Source of the DNA: Rhodocyclaceae bacterium | Lineage (GTDB): Bacteria > Pseudomonadota > Gammaproteobacteria > Burkholderiales > Rhodocyclaceae | Length of the DNA stretch: 53,710 nucleotides | NCBI GenBank assembly: GCA_026417115.1 | Contig: JAOADW010000019.1 | Location: 1-53,710 of the forward strand | Direction: 5' to 3' | In this document: positions 8,429 through 16,933 of the stretch, in pieces | Layout: each line of letters opens with the position of its first letter | Position numbering within the stretch: position 1 is the stretch's first letter | Notes under the pieces: generated by a model | Database searches by the model: none | Told to the model about the DNA's origin: nothing | Seen by the model: only the letters and a program-made list of their open reading frames with translations | Position numbers and translations under genes: made by a program

Positions 8429-9360
8429 GCGAAGTGATCATAACCCAGCGTCGAGAAAGCGACAGGCTCCCCTGCGCGCGTGCGCACGTCGAGAAAGCCG
8501 GCTGGCCCAGGGCGGCAGTCGCCCAAGCAGGTGAGAGGCAAGCCAAGTTTTTCCCCGAGTGCGAGCACTTCCTCATGCCGATTGCTCGGCGCCGTGAAGA
8601 CGAGTTCATAGTCGTCGCCGCCTGCGAGAAAGCAGTGTTGCGCGAACGTGGGGACGGCCTCGACATCGAGCGTAAGCCGCGCAGCAAGGCCGGAAGCGGA
8701 AAGGATGTGGGAAAGATCGGCGAGCAGTCCGTCGGAGACGTCGATCGCGGCGGTGGCCAGCCCCCGTAACGCCAGCCCCAGCGCAAGGCGCGGCTGCGGC
8801 CGGGGGAGTGCGGCAAGGCAGGCGCTGCGTTGCGGCTCTTCGAGTGCGACCTTGCCCTGGAGGTGAGCGAGTCCCAAGGCCGCCTGCCCGGGCGCGCCAG
8901 AAACCCAGATCTCGTCGCCTGCGCGGGCGCCGGCGCGTGTGAGCGCTTGCCCACAGGGAACTTCCCCGAGGATCGTGACTGCGAAGGCGCGCGCGCCGCG
9001 CGTGGTGTCGCCGCCGATGAGCTCGACGCCAAAGGCTTCGGCGCAGGCGAAGAAACCCTGCGTGAAACGCGCAAGCCATGTCTCATCAGCCTCTGGCAGG
9101 GCACAGGCCAAGAGCGCCCAGCGGGGGCGTGCCCCCATCGCGGCGAGGTCGGACACATTGACTGCGAGCGTTTTCCAGCCCAGCCCTTCGGCGTCGGCCG
9201 CCGGTAAAAAATGCGTGCCTACGACGAGCATGTCGGTGGAAATGGCCAGCTCCATGCCGGCGCTGGGCGTAATTAGCGCCGCGTCATCGCCGATGCCGAG
9301 GCGGGCGGAAGGGGTCGGACGCTGAAAATAGCGCGTAATCAGCGCGAATTCGGAGGGCAT
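8425..9360 (-). CDS. thiL: thiamine-monophosphate kinase
   Basis: The 311-residue product starts MPSEFALITRYF and shows the ThiL motifs GIGDDAALI, LAVNVSDLAAMGA, ELIGGDTTRG and AIDVSDGLLADL, then LAGGDDYELVFT. It phosphorylates thiamine monophosphate to the active pyrophosphate. The ATG at 9360 is chosen from the family N-terminus; it overlaps the end of the restriction endonuclease gene by 22 bases. In most relatives thiL directly follows nusB, so the two genes between them here are an insertion. Expression of thiL now depends on transcription through that insertion unless it holds a promoter. Confidence 0.96.
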   Translation of the reverse strand: MPSEFALITRYFQRPTPSARLGIGDDAALITPSAGMELAISTDMLVVGTHFLPAADAEGLGWKTLAVNVSDLAAMGARPRWALLACALPEADETWLARFTQGFFACAEAFGVELIGGDTTRGARAFAVTILGEVPCGQALTRAGARAGDEIWVSGAPGQAALGLAHLQGKVALEEPQRSACLAALPRPQPRLALGLALRGLATAAIDVSDGLLADLSHILSASGLAARLTLDVEAVPTFAQHCFLAGGDDYELVFTAPSNRHEEVLALGEKLGLPLTCLGDCRPGPAGFLDVRTRAGEPVAFSTLGYDHFA

Positions 9361-10094
9361 GGCGCGCGCACGGAAGGTTTCGCGATGGCGGAGTTGAAAG
9401 CGAGCAGCTTGTCCCAATCGATGGCGCCGTCGGCATGACAGAAACGAGCGATGAAGTCTGCGGTGAAGCGGTTGAGCGTCTTTGCGTATTCGCGCGCGAA
9501 ATGTTCGTTGCGCTCCTTGGCGCGCGCGCCGAGCGGCGCGATGAGCGCGCGATACATCTCGTCTTCCCCAGAAATCAAAGACCAGAACGCCTGGCCGCAC
9601 AATTTCAGATAGTCGCCTTGGTCTTGGCGAGCGTTTCGGCCATAACAACAGCCATTGACGGCGATCAAAGTCGGATCTCGCGCAATGCGCCGCGCTTGGC
9701 GGAAGTTCTCGCGCATGCGCTTGATTTGCTGTGAATTGCCCCAGTGCGGCCCGGACTTGATCGCGACGATGTAACGCTTGCCGGCGCGCGTGAATTCGAG
9801 GTCGATGCCTTCGGCAGCCGATTTTTGCCCGCCAAAGAACAAGCCGCAGACATGGATCGCCAAGGCTTCGAGGAATTCGCCGAACAGCGTCTCCTCCTGT
9901 GAGGAAAGATGGGCCTCGAGAAGCTGCCGTACGAGCTCGGCCGCCGTTTCTACATGCTTGGCTTTGAAGAGATAGGGGTTCTTGCGCGCGAGGATTTTAT
10001 CGAGCTTCAGCGCTTCCAGGCTAGAAAGCCGTCTGCGATGGAACTCGGGGATGTTCTTTTCGATGAAGTCCGCGATCGCCTGCTCATGCTTCAT
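9339..10094 (-). CDS. type II restriction endonuclease, probably PmeII-like
   Basis: The 251-residue protein overlaps a DNA methyltransferase gene by 11 bases, which points to the nuclease of a type II pair. The region around 95-120 fits a PD-(D/E)XK core: GIDLEF (D98), then YIVAIKSGPHWGNS with K113. The residue normally acidic before the lysine is Ala in AIK, so the second acid must come from elsewhere, or activity may be altered. NPYLFKAK at 39-46 recalls the family I know as PmeII-type endonucleases, but I cannot confirm this without a search. The recognition site is unknown. It ends 22 bases inside thiL. Confidence 0.78.
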   Translation of the reverse strand: MKHEQAIADFIEKNIPEFHRRRLSSLEALKLDKILARKNPYLFKAKHVETAAELVRQLLEAHLSSQEETLFGEFLEALAIHVCGLFFGGQKSAAEGIDLEFTRAGKRYIVAIKSGPHWGNSQQIKRMRENFRQARRIARDPTLIAVNGCCYGRNARQDQGDYLKLCGQAFWSLISGEDEMYRALIAPLGARAKERNEHFAREYAKTLNRFTADFIARFCHADGAIDWDKLLAFNSAIAKPSVRAPCPPNSR

Positions 10095-10929
10095 TGTGGG
10101 CGAAAATCTCCGTCAAGGGCAGCTGTTGCGCCAGGGAGCGCCGCGCAAGCTCGCAATAGCGCGGCAGGATCTCGATGCCGACGGAATTCCTTCCGAGCGC
10201 TTGCGCAACCTCGCAGGTGGTGCCGGAGCCGACGAATGGGTCGAGCACCCAGTCGCCGGCGTCGGTGAAGAGCTTGATGAACCATTCGGGCAATGCGCGC
10301 GGAAACGCCGCTGAGTGCCCTTTGTTGCCGCATTCCGTGGCGAACGTCAGCACGTTGGTCGGATAAGCCATCGTGCGGCCAAGCCAATTGGCGATGTTCT
10401 TGCCGAAGCCGCTGCCCACCTGTGAATCGAAACGCACGAGGTCGTTCTTGCCCAGCGTGCGCAGCCGCGCGCGCGCCCAGTCGCCCATGGGCACCATTAC
10501 CGCTTCCTGATTCATCTTGAACTTGCGCGACTTCGTGAAATGCAGACAACGCTCCCAAGCATCGCGAAAACGGTTGGGCCACTTGCCCGGGTAACAATTC
10601 TTCTTGTGCCAGATGTATTCTTCGGTCCATAGCCATCCCTGCTTGCGCAGCGCGAGGATGAGCTCGATCACATAGGTGTGGCGTTCGCCGTTTTCGGTTT
10701 TTTCCTTGATGTTGAGCACGAATGAGCCGGTTGGACGCAACACGCGGAAAAATTGCGCCGCGCGCGGCAAAAACCACTCCACGTAATGCTCGGGATCGAC
10801 GCCGCCATAGCTGTGCTTGCGGCGGTCGGCGTAAGGCGGCGAGGTGACGATGAGATCGAAAAACTCATCGGGGTAACTCGCGAGCGCCGCCAGACAGTCG
10901 CCCTCGATGATTTTGGCCTCCACGGTCAT
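10084..10929 (-). CDS. site-specific DNA methyltransferase, N4-cytosine/N6-adenine beta class
   Basis: The 281-residue enzyme has catalytic motif IV TSPPY at 29-33 before the AdoMet-binding motif I DPFVGSGTT at 230-238, the order of beta-class amino-methyltransferases. SPPY rather than DPPY favours N4-cytosine methylation but does not prove it. It starts inside the nusB stop (ATGA at 10926-10929) and overlaps the endonuclease by 11 bases, so nusB, methylase, nuclease and thiL form one continuous chain. Methylase before nuclease is a protective order on expression. There is no controller gene. Confidence 0.93.
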   Translation of the reverse strand: MTVEAKIIEGDCLAALASYPDEFFDLIVTSPPYADRRKHSYGGVDPEHYVEWFLPRAAQFFRVLRPTGSFVLNIKEKTENGERHTYVIELILALRKQGWLWTEEYIWHKKNCYPGKWPNRFRDAWERCLHFTKSRKFKMNQEAVMVPMGDWARARLRTLGKNDLVRFDSQVGSGFGKNIANWLGRTMAYPTNVLTFATECGNKGHSAAFPRALPEWFIKLFTDAGDWVLDPFVGSGTTCEVAQALGRNSVGIEILPRYCELARRSLAQQLPLTEIFAHNEA

Positions 10930-11357
10930 GGACGCTGAAGCTCCTTCGCCAGTTTGTCGAGCACGCCATTGATGAATTTATGCCCGTCCGTGCCGCCGAA
11001 TTCCTTGGCGAGCTCGATGGCTTCGTTGAGCGCGACACGATAAGGCGTTTCGGGGTGATGGAGGAATTCGCAGGCGGAAAGCAGCAGAATGCTTTTCTCG
11101 ACCGGAGACACCTCTTCCCAGGGGCGCGCGAGATGGGGCGTCAGGCGCTCGACGAGCGCGGGCAGCTCGGCCAGCGTGCGTGAAAGCAACGCCTCATAGA
11201 ACGCCCGGTCGGCTTTCTCGAAACCTTCGACCGACTCCGCCTGGGCGCGGATCGCCGCTTCGTCCTGGCCCGCGACGAGATGCTGGTAAAGGCCCTGGAG
11301 GACGAAGGCGCGCGCGCGATGCCGCGGCGTGATGGGTTTTTTCCGCTGCGCCGTCAC
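10926..11357 (-). CDS. nusB: transcription antitermination factor NusB
   Basis: A 143-residue all-helical protein with the NusB signatures [14 protein letters not shown] at the start and [28 protein letters not shown] near the end. With S10 (NusE) it binds boxA RNA and supports rRNA antitermination. The GTG at 11357 overlaps the ribH stop as GTGA and gives the standard length; a longer frame to 11405 runs into ribH. Coupling to ribH is the classic ribH-nusB pair. Confidence 0.95.
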   Translation of the reverse strand: MTAQRKKPITPRHRARAFVLQGLYQHLVAGQDEAAIRAQAESVEGFEKADRAFYEALLSRTLAELPALVERLTPHLARPWEEVSPVEKSILLLSACEFLHHPETPYRVALNEAIELAKEFGGTDGHKFINGVLDKLAKELQRP

Positions 11358-11866
11358 GCGGGCCTCTTGATGCGGGCGCGCAAGTTGGCCATCTCCACTG
11401 CGCAATGGGCAGCCTCCCGCCCTTTTTGCACCATGCGCACTTGCGCTTGTTCTTCGCTGTCTACGGTGAGCACCGCATTGGCGATCGGCACGCCGGTGGC
11501 GAGTTGGACGTCGAGGATGCCGCGCGCGGACTCATTGGCCACCACCTCGAAATGATAGGTCTCGCCGCGGATCACGCAGCCCAAGGCGATCAGGGCGTCG
11601 AAACGCCCCGTTTCGGCCTGCCATTTGAGCGCCAAGGGCAGCTCCAACGCTCCCGGCACGGTGACGAGTTCTGCGGACGAAACGCCGAGTTCGGACAACC
11701 CCAGGCAACAGCCGGAGAGCAGCCCATCGCCGATGTCACGGTTGAAGCGAGAAAGCGCGATGCCGATCGACAAGCCGCTGCCGCTTGTGAGCGGCTCGAT
11801 TTCACGCAGGTTCGCGCAGGCGCTGCGCTCGCCGGGCATAGGGGGAGAGGCGGGTTTGAAGCTCAT
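11354..11866 (-). CDS. ribH: 6,7-dimethyl-8-ribityllumazine synthase
   Basis: The 170-residue product contains the lumazine synthase elements [43 protein letters not shown] and [11 protein letters not shown]. It condenses the ribitylamino-uracil with the four-carbon phosphate made by RibB, the penultimate step to riboflavin. The start overlaps the ribBA stop as ATGA, so about 20 residues precede the usual domain start. That N-terminal extension (proline/serine rich) is probably disordered. Confidence 0.96.
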   Translation of the reverse strand: MSFKPASPPMPGERSACANLREIEPLTSGSGLSIGIALSRFNRDIGDGLLSGCCLGLSELGVSSAELVTVPGALELPLALKWQAETGRFDALIALGCVIRGETYHFEVVANESARGILDVQLATGVPIANAVLTVDSEEQAQVRMVQKGREAAHCAVEMANLRARIKRPA

Positions 11867-12963
11867 GAGCCGATGTCCTCCGGGGTCAGATAGCCGACGA
11901 CCTCGAGGCCGAAGCCGGTCATCGAAGGAATCTTGCGCGGGCTGGCCATCAGCCGCATCTTGCCGACGCCAACGGCGCGCAAGATCTGCGCGCCGATGCC
12001 ATAGAGGCGAGGATCCCATCGTTTCGAGGGGCGGCTTGTCTCGTCGTTCAACCAGGAGAGCAAGTCGGCGCCGGTTTCGTTGCGATGCAAGAGCACCAGG
12101 ACGCCGTGGTTGGCGCGGTCGATCAGCGTAAGCGCCTCGTCGATCGAAAAGGTGTGCCGACGGCTGCCGCAATCCAGGAAATCGAGCACGGACACGGGCT
12201 CATGTACGCGCACGAGCGTTTCCTGCTCGGGACGGATGTCCCCGCGCGTGAGCGCCAAATGGACGTCTTCGCTCGTGAGGTCGCGAAACGCGCGCAAGCG
12301 GAAGCCGCCATGCGCGCAGATTACTTCTTTGTCGGCGACGCATTCGATGAGTCGTTCATGCTCGGAACGGTAGTGGATGAGGTCGCGGATGGCGCCGATC
12401 TTCAGGCCGTGCGTGCGCGCGAATTCGATGAGATCGGGCAGGCGCGCCATCGTGCCGTCGTCTTTGAGGATTTCGCAGATCACGGCGGCGGGTTCGAGCC
12501 CGGCGAGCGCGGCGAGGGCGCAGCCGGCCTCGGTGTGGCCTGCGCGCACGAGCACCCCGCCGCGTTGCGCCATCAGGGGAAAGACATGGCCGGGCTGCAC
12601 GATGTCCGAGGGCTTGGCGTTCTTGGCCACCGCCACCTTGATCGTATGGGCGCGATCATGGGCAGAGATGCCGGTGGTGACGCCCTCGGCGGCTTCGATC
12701 GAGACGGTGAAGGCCGTGCCATGGGGCGCGCGGTTGTTAGGCGCCATCAGGGAAAGACCCAAGCGCTTGCAGCGTTCTTCGGTCAAGGTCAGGCAAATCA
12801 GGCCGCGGCCATATTTGGCCATGAAGTTGATCGCTTCGGGGGTTGCGTGTTCGGCGGCGAGCACGAGGTCGCCCTCGTTCTCGCGATCTTCTTCGTCGAC
12901 GAGGATCACCATGCGTCCGGCAGCGAGCTCGGCGATGATCTCCGTGATGGGGCTGATGCTCAC
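11863..12963 (-). CDS. ribBA: 3,4-dihydroxy-2-butanone-4-phosphate synthase with degenerate GTP cyclohydrolase II domain
   Basis: The N-terminal half (to about 200) is a full RibB with [25 protein letters not shown] and [12 protein letters not shown]. The C-terminal half aligns with RibA from [16 protein letters not shown] to [12 protein letters not shown] but lacks the C-x10-CxC zinc ligands and the catalytic stretch, so it is unlikely to be a working cyclohydrolase; a separate ribA is expected elsewhere. Such fusions are common in Betaproteobacteria. I prefer the GTG at 12963 (MSISPITEI), with AGAGAGG just upstream, over the ATG at 12993. I found no FMN riboswitch before it. Confidence 0.92.
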   Translation of the reverse strand: MSISPITEIIAELAAGRMVILVDEEDRENEGDLVLAAEHATPEAINFMAKYGRGLICLTLTEERCKRLGLSLMAPNNRAPHGTAFTVSIEAAEGVTTGISAHDRAHTIKVAVAKNAKPSDIVQPGHVFPLMAQRGGVLVRAGHTEAGCALAALAGLEPAAVICEILKDDGTMARLPDLIEFARTHGLKIGAIRDLIHYRSEHERLIECVADKEVICAHGGFRLRAFRDLTSEDVHLALTRGDIRPEQETLVRVHEPVSVLDFLDCGSRRHTFSIDEALTLIDRANHGVLVLLHRNETGADLLSWLNDETSRPSKRWDPRLYGIGAQILRAVGVGKMRLMASPRKIPSMTGFGLEVVGYLTPEDIGS

Positions 12964-13087
12964 GTTGGCCTCTCTTTCTTGCGAACTTTCCATTCTAGCG
13001 GAGACGTCGCGGCAAGCGTGTGCGTCGCTGGCCCCAACCCCTCCCTACGATTGCCTGTTCGCCACGGGCGGCCCATAATGGCCGCTC

Positions 13088-13483
13088 ATGGAAAACCGCA
13101 ATCACGACGCAGCGCCGAGCATGCGGCTCGACAAATGGCTTTGGGTTGCTCGCTTTTTCAAGACGCGCAGCCTGGCCGCCCAAGCGATCGAAGGCGGCAA
13201 GGTGCATTGGCAGGGCATGCGCACGAAGCCTGCGCGGCTTGTGCGCATCGGCGACCGGCTCGAGATCACGATCGGCGACATGCGCTGGACGATCATCGTC
13301 AAGGGACTGATCGACGCGCGCCGGCCGGCGGCAGAAGCGCGGGGCCTCTACGAGGAAACCGAGGAAAGCCGCGCGCGCCGCCAAGAGGCGCTCATCGCGC
13401 GCAAGATGGCGCCGGCGCCGAGCGCCAAGGGGCGACCGACGAAGCGCGACCGGCGCATGATCCGGCGTTTTACCGGCGCATAG
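13088..13483 (+). CDS. hslR: heat shock protein 15, S4-domain RNA-binding protein
   Basis: A 131-residue basic protein with an S4 domain at about 12-75 (MRLDKWLWVARFFKTRSLA, then GKVHWQG and LVRIGDRLEI). The C-terminal tail is strongly basic (RRQEALIARK, TKRDRRMIRRF). Hsp15 binds 50S subunits carrying a nascent chain after premature dissociation and helps recycle them. A CATAAT at 13074-13079 would place transcription start about two bases before the ATG, and no ribosome binding site is seen, so the message may be nearly leaderless. Confidence 0.9.
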   Translation: MENRNHDAAPSMRLDKWLWVARFFKTRSLAAQAIEGGKVHWQGMRTKPARLVRIGDRLEITIGDMRWTIIVKGLIDARRPAAEARGLYEETEESRARRQEALIARKMAPAPSAKGRPTKRDRRMIRRFTGA

Positions 13484-13534
13484 CGAGGTTTTTCGCTTAT
13501 ATCTTCCGGCCCCCGCGGGCTTTTGCGACGCGGA

Positions 13535-14509
13535 ATGCCTGTCCTTTCGTCTTCGGGCGCGGATGATCGCCGAGTATGGCCCACATTTGCGCCGCTGCTC
13601 GAAGGGCTGGCGGGCCGCCGTCGGCGTTACCTTCGCGACATGGATACGAGTATGGCAAGCGCGATCGTCGAGGAGCGAGAGGCGCTGGCTGCGCTGATGG
13701 CGCAAGCGGGGCGGGACGAGCGCGCGCGTCAGCTCGCGGTGCAGCGCATCCATGAGCACGATGAGGCGATCCAGGCTGCCGCGGAACGGGCCGAGGCCGA
13801 ACGCATGGCGGCGAAAGCCGCGCGCGAGCGCGAACAGGCGGAAGCCGAGGCGCGCCGTTTGGCGATCGAACGCGCGCGCGCCGAGCGTCATCTCGAGGCG
13901 GCGCTGGCCGAGCGGCTCGAGGCCGAAGAGCGCGCCACGCAAGAAGCGCAGCGCAAGGAGCTGGCGTTTGTCGAGCTTGCGCGGGCGGCGAGCGCCCGCG
14001 CCGAGCGCGAGGCGAAGCTGAAGGCGCTCGCCGAAGAGCGCCTGGCGTCCGAACGCGCTGCCCTCGAGGCGGCGCAGGAGCGTCTGCGTCATGAAGAGGC
14101 GGCCGAGACCCTCGCGCTGGCGCGTCTTGCGGCTGAGGAGGAGGCAATGCGAATTGCGAAACAACGCGAAAAGCTTGAAGCGCGGCTTGCCGAGGCGCAA
14201 CGGGCGCGCACTGAAGCGGAAAGCGCTGCAGAAGAAGCATGCGAGCGTCGCGCCCGCGCAACGGCAAAACCAGCGGCAGCGAACGAAACCGATGAGGAGA
14301 AGTGCGCGCCTTCGCCGGAAGTCGAGAAGACGGTGAAAACGGTGGGAGTGACTCGCCGCTGGCCCTTGTTTGCAGGCGCAGCCTTCGCTTTTCTCGCCAT
14401 GGGATTCGTCGCTGGCGCACGCTTTGCGGCGCCAAAGGCGGTGATCGCCAGCGGCGAGTTGAAGCTTGCCACCGAGCTCAAGCTGCCGGCCAGCCTGCGC
14501 GAGCGCTGA
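13535..14509 (+). CDS. unrecognised coiled-coil protein with C-terminal membrane segment
   Basis: I do not recognise this 324-residue protein. From about 45 to 250 it is almost pure charged heptad-like sequence rich in A, E, R (AERAEAERMAAKAARERE, EERLASERAALEAA), predicting one very long coiled coil. A hydrophobic segment follows near 280-300 (PLFAGAAFAFLAMGFVAGA), then a short tail of about 28 residues. The topology suggests a tail-anchored rod facing the cytoplasm. The start is uncertain: ATG 13535 has a TTATAT about 33 bases upstream, while ATG 13640 is also possible and the first 35 residues look unlike a protein. It meets hypE tail to tail with one base between. Confidence 0.7.
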   Translation: MPVLSSSGADDRRVWPTFAPLLEGLAGRRRRYLRDMDTSMASAIVEEREALAALMAQAGRDERARQLAVQRIHEHDEAIQAAAERAEAERMAAKAAREREQAEAEARRLAIERARAERHLEAALAERLEAEERATQEAQRKELAFVELARAASARAEREAKLKALAEERLASERAALEAAQERLRHEEAAETLALARLAAEEEAMRIAKQREKLEARLAEAQRARTEAESAAEEACERRARATAKPAAANETDEEKCAPSPEVEKTVKTVGVTRRWPLFAGAAFAFLAMGFVAGARFAAPKAVIASGELKLATELKLPASLRER

Positions 14510-14510
14510 T

Positions 14511-15560
14511 TCAACAAATGCGGGGCAGCATTTCGCCGGCCAACCAGTCGGCGATGCGCACGCCGCCGAGGCGCGTGGTCAGTCGCACGAAGCGACGCTC
14601 GTCCTGGACGACGCGTCCGATGAGGGCGGCTTCACGCCCCAGCGGATGCGCGCGCATGGCCGCAAGCAAACGCTCGGCATCCTTGGCCGCGCAGATCGCC
14701 ACGAGCTTGCCTTCATTGGCGACGTAGAGGGGATCGAGGCCCAAGAATTCACACGCCGCGGCGACCGCTGGCCGGATGGGGATTGCGGCTTCTTCGAGCA
14801 AGAAGCCGACTTGCGATTGCAGGGCGATTTCGTTGAGCGTGGTGGCCAGCCCGCCGCGCGTGGGATCGCGCAGCACATGGATCTCAGCGCCCGAGGCGAA
14901 CATGGCTTCCACGAGGGAATGCAAGGCGGCGCAATCGGAGACGATGGGCGCCTCGAAGGTTAGCCCCGCACGCTGACTCATGATGGCCATGCCGTGGTCG
15001 CCGATGGGGCCGGAGACGAGCACCGCATCGCCGTCGCGGGCAAAGCTGCCGCTGACTTCAGGCCGGCCGGCCGGGATGCCGCCGACGCCGGCCGTGGTCA
15101 GATAGAGGCCATCGGCCTTGCCGCGCTCGACCACCTTGGTGTCGCCGGCGACGACAGCCACCCCTGCTTGACGGACCGCATCGGCGAGCGAGGCGACGAT
15201 GCGTGCGAGCACGGCAAGCGGCAAGCCTTCTTCGAGCACGAAGCCTACCGTTAGCCACAACGGGTGTGCGCCCATCATGGCCAAATCGTTGATCGTGCCA
15301 TTGACGGCGAGCCGTCCGATGTCGCCGCCGGGAAATTCGAGCGGCGCGACGACGTGGGCATCCGTGCTGAAGACGAGCCGCGCATAAGGAGCTGGCCAAG
15401 CCAGCACGGCGCCGTCGTCGCCGCGCGCGAGAGCGGGGTTGTCGAGATGGCGCGCGAACAGCTCGGCGACGAGTTGGGCTTGCGCACGTCCGCCCGCGCC
15501 ATGGGCGAGCTCGATGTGGCCAGAAAGATCGAGAGGCTTGCCGAAGGGATTGCGGGGCAT
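14511..15560 (-). CDS. hypE: [NiFe] hydrogenase maturation protein HypE
   Basis: The 349-residue product has the AIR-synthase/HypE fold: ELAHGAGGRAQAQLV, DDGAVLAW, VNGTINDLAMMGA, AGDTKVVERG, and the diagnostic C-terminal PRIC, whose last cysteine is carbamoylated by HypF and dehydrated to the cyanide ligand precursor. I chose ATG 15560 (MPRNPFGK), since the 13 residues before it are not conserved-looking. No other hyp or hydrogenase structural genes are in the window, so this copy is detached from a hyp operon. It implies a [NiFe] hydrogenase elsewhere in the genome. Confidence 0.96.
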   Translation of the reverse strand: MPRNPFGKPLDLSGHIELAHGAGGRAQAQLVAELFARHLDNPALARGDDGAVLAWPAPYARLVFSTDAHVVAPLEFPGGDIGRLAVNGTINDLAMMGAHPLWLTVGFVLEEGLPLAVLARIVASLADAVRQAGVAVVAGDTKVVERGKADGLYLTTAGVGGIPAGRPEVSGSFARDGDAVLVSGPIGDHGMAIMSQRAGLTFEAPIVSDCAALHSLVEAMFASGAEIHVLRDPTRGGLATTLNEIALQSQVGFLLEEAAIPIRPAVAAACEFLGLDPLYVANEGKLVAICAAKDAERLLAAMRAHPLGREAALIGRVVQDERRFVRLTTRLGGVRIADWLAGEMLPRIC

Positions 15561-15635
15561 GGTCGTTGAATCATCCGTGGAGTCGTGGAATACTTTCATG
15601 ACTTTAACCCGAATCTTGTATTCTTTTTATCGCCC

Positions 15636-15986
15636 ATGCCCCTCGATCCGGTGACTTCCGCCCTCGTCGGCTCGATCGCAAGCGCGATCGTGGAAAGCGT
15701 ATTGGCGCCCACACCTGCGCCGGCGCCGGCGGCCTTCATGCGCCAGCTGCCCGAAGCGGCGCATTATGGCTGGATGCTGCCGCCTTCCCTGCAGGAGGTA
15801 CGCATCGACGACAAGACGTACGCCTTGTCCCCGGCCGCCCAGTTCCGCAACGAATGGAACATGATCGTCTTGCCCACGATGATCACAGGGCCGGCGCCCG
15901 TGCGCTTCCTACTCGACGCCTCGGGCGCCGTCGAGCGCGTCTGGATCCTGTCGGCCGCAGAGGCGGAGAGCATGCAACGACGATGA
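15636..15986 (+). CDS. conserved-looking small protein of unknown function upstream of phoH
   Basis: I do not recognise this 116-residue protein. It begins MPLDPVTSALVGSIASAIVES, a mildly hydrophobic helix-forming segment, followed by a proline-alanine stretch and a globular C-terminal half (TYALSPAAQFRNEWNMIVLP, PVRFLLDASGAVERVWIL). Its stop overlaps the phoH start as ATGA, so it is translated with phoH-ybeY. An ATG at 15585 would add 17 residues. TTTTAT at 15625-15630 sits only five bases before the chosen ATG, so the message could be leaderless. The coupling suggests a role in RNA or ribosome maintenance, but that is inference only. Confidence 0.65.
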   Translation: MPLDPVTSALVGSIASAIVESVLAPTPAPAPAAFMRQLPEAAHYGWMLPPSLQEVRIDDKTYALSPAAQFRNEWNMIVLPTMITGPAPVRFLLDASGAVERVWILSAAEAESMQRR

Positions 15987-16933
15987 TCGCGCGTGCGCTC
16001 ACCGTATCGCTCGAGCCGGCCGACAATGCGCGGCTCGCCAATCTTTGCGGCGCGCTCGACGAAAACCTGCGGCAGATCGAGACCGCCTATGACGTGACCA
16101 TCGTACGCCGCGGCGAGCGCTGCCGCATCGAAGGCGAGATGGCGCAGGCGCGCAAGGCGGCGCAGGCGCTCAGGCACTTCTACCGTTTGGCAGAGGCGCC
16201 GCTTTCAGTCGATGACATTCAACTCGGACTGGTCGAGCTTGGCAACCAAGCCTCGCTGTCCATGACTTCGGGATTACTCACGCGCAAGCCCGATCTCCAT
16301 GGCAGAACGCCGCACCAGATCGAATATGTGAAGAACATCCAGTCGCATGACATCACCTTTGGCATCGGTCCAGCCGGCACCGGCAAGACCTATCTCGCCG
16401 TCGCCTGCGCCGTCGATGCCTTCGAGCGCGAGCAGGTCGCGCGCATCGTGCTCACGCGTCCGGCCGTCGAGGCGGGAGAACGCCTGGGCTTCTTGCCGGG
16501 CGATCTCGCGCAAAAAGTCGACCCCTATTTGCGCCCGCTCTACGACGCGCTCTACGATCTCATGGGCTTCGAGAAGGTGGCGCGGCTCTTCGAGAAAGGC
16601 AGCATCGAGATCGCGCCGCTCGCCTACATGCGCGGGCGCACCCTCAATCATTCTTTCATCATACTCGATGAAGCGCAGAACACGACGCCGGAACAGATGA
16701 AGATGTTTCTCACGCGCATCGGCATTGGCGCCAAGGCGGTGATCACGGGCGACGTGACGCAGACCGATTTGCCCAAGGGCCAGATGTCGGGCCTTTTGGA
16801 AGCGCGCCGTGTGCTCGCAGGCGTGCGTGGGCTGGCTTTCACCGAGTTCGACGCTTCCGACGTCGTGCGCCATCCCTTGGTGGCGCGCATCGTCGCCGCC
16901 TATGATGCCGCCCGCAAGCAAGAAAGCCCATAG
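15983..16933 (+). CDS. ybeZ: PhoH family ATPase (YbeZ)
   Basis: The 316-residue protein has an N-terminal RNA-binding-like region and a PhoH ATPase core with Walker A GPAGTGKT (129-136), LTRPAVEAGERLGFLPG and Walker B SFIILDEAQN. It partners YbeY, encoded immediately downstream with a 29-base overlap. The pair acts in rRNA processing and ribosome quality control. The ATG at 15983 is fixed by the ATGA overlap with the preceding gene; the upstream in-frame residues are shadow sequence. Confidence 0.95.
   Translation: MIARALTVSLEPADNARLANLCGALDENLRQIETAYDVTIVRRGERCRIEGEMAQARKAAQALRHFYRLAEAPLSVDDIQLGLVELGNQASLSMTSGLLTRKPDLHGRTPHQIEYVKNIQSHDITFGIGPAGTGKTYLAVACAVDAFEREQVARIVLTRPAVEAGERLGFLPGDLAQKVDPYLRPLYDALYDLMGFEKVARLFEKGSIEIAPLAYMRGRTLNHSFIILDEAQNTTPEQMKMFLTRIGIGAKAVITGDVTQTDLPKGQMSGLLEARRVLAGVRGLAFTEFDASDVVRHPLVARIVAAYDAARKQESP

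Noticed and set aside
12964..13087. FMN riboswitch ahead of ribBA
   Set aside because: None of the conserved RFN-element blocks could be found on the minus strand and the gap is too short.
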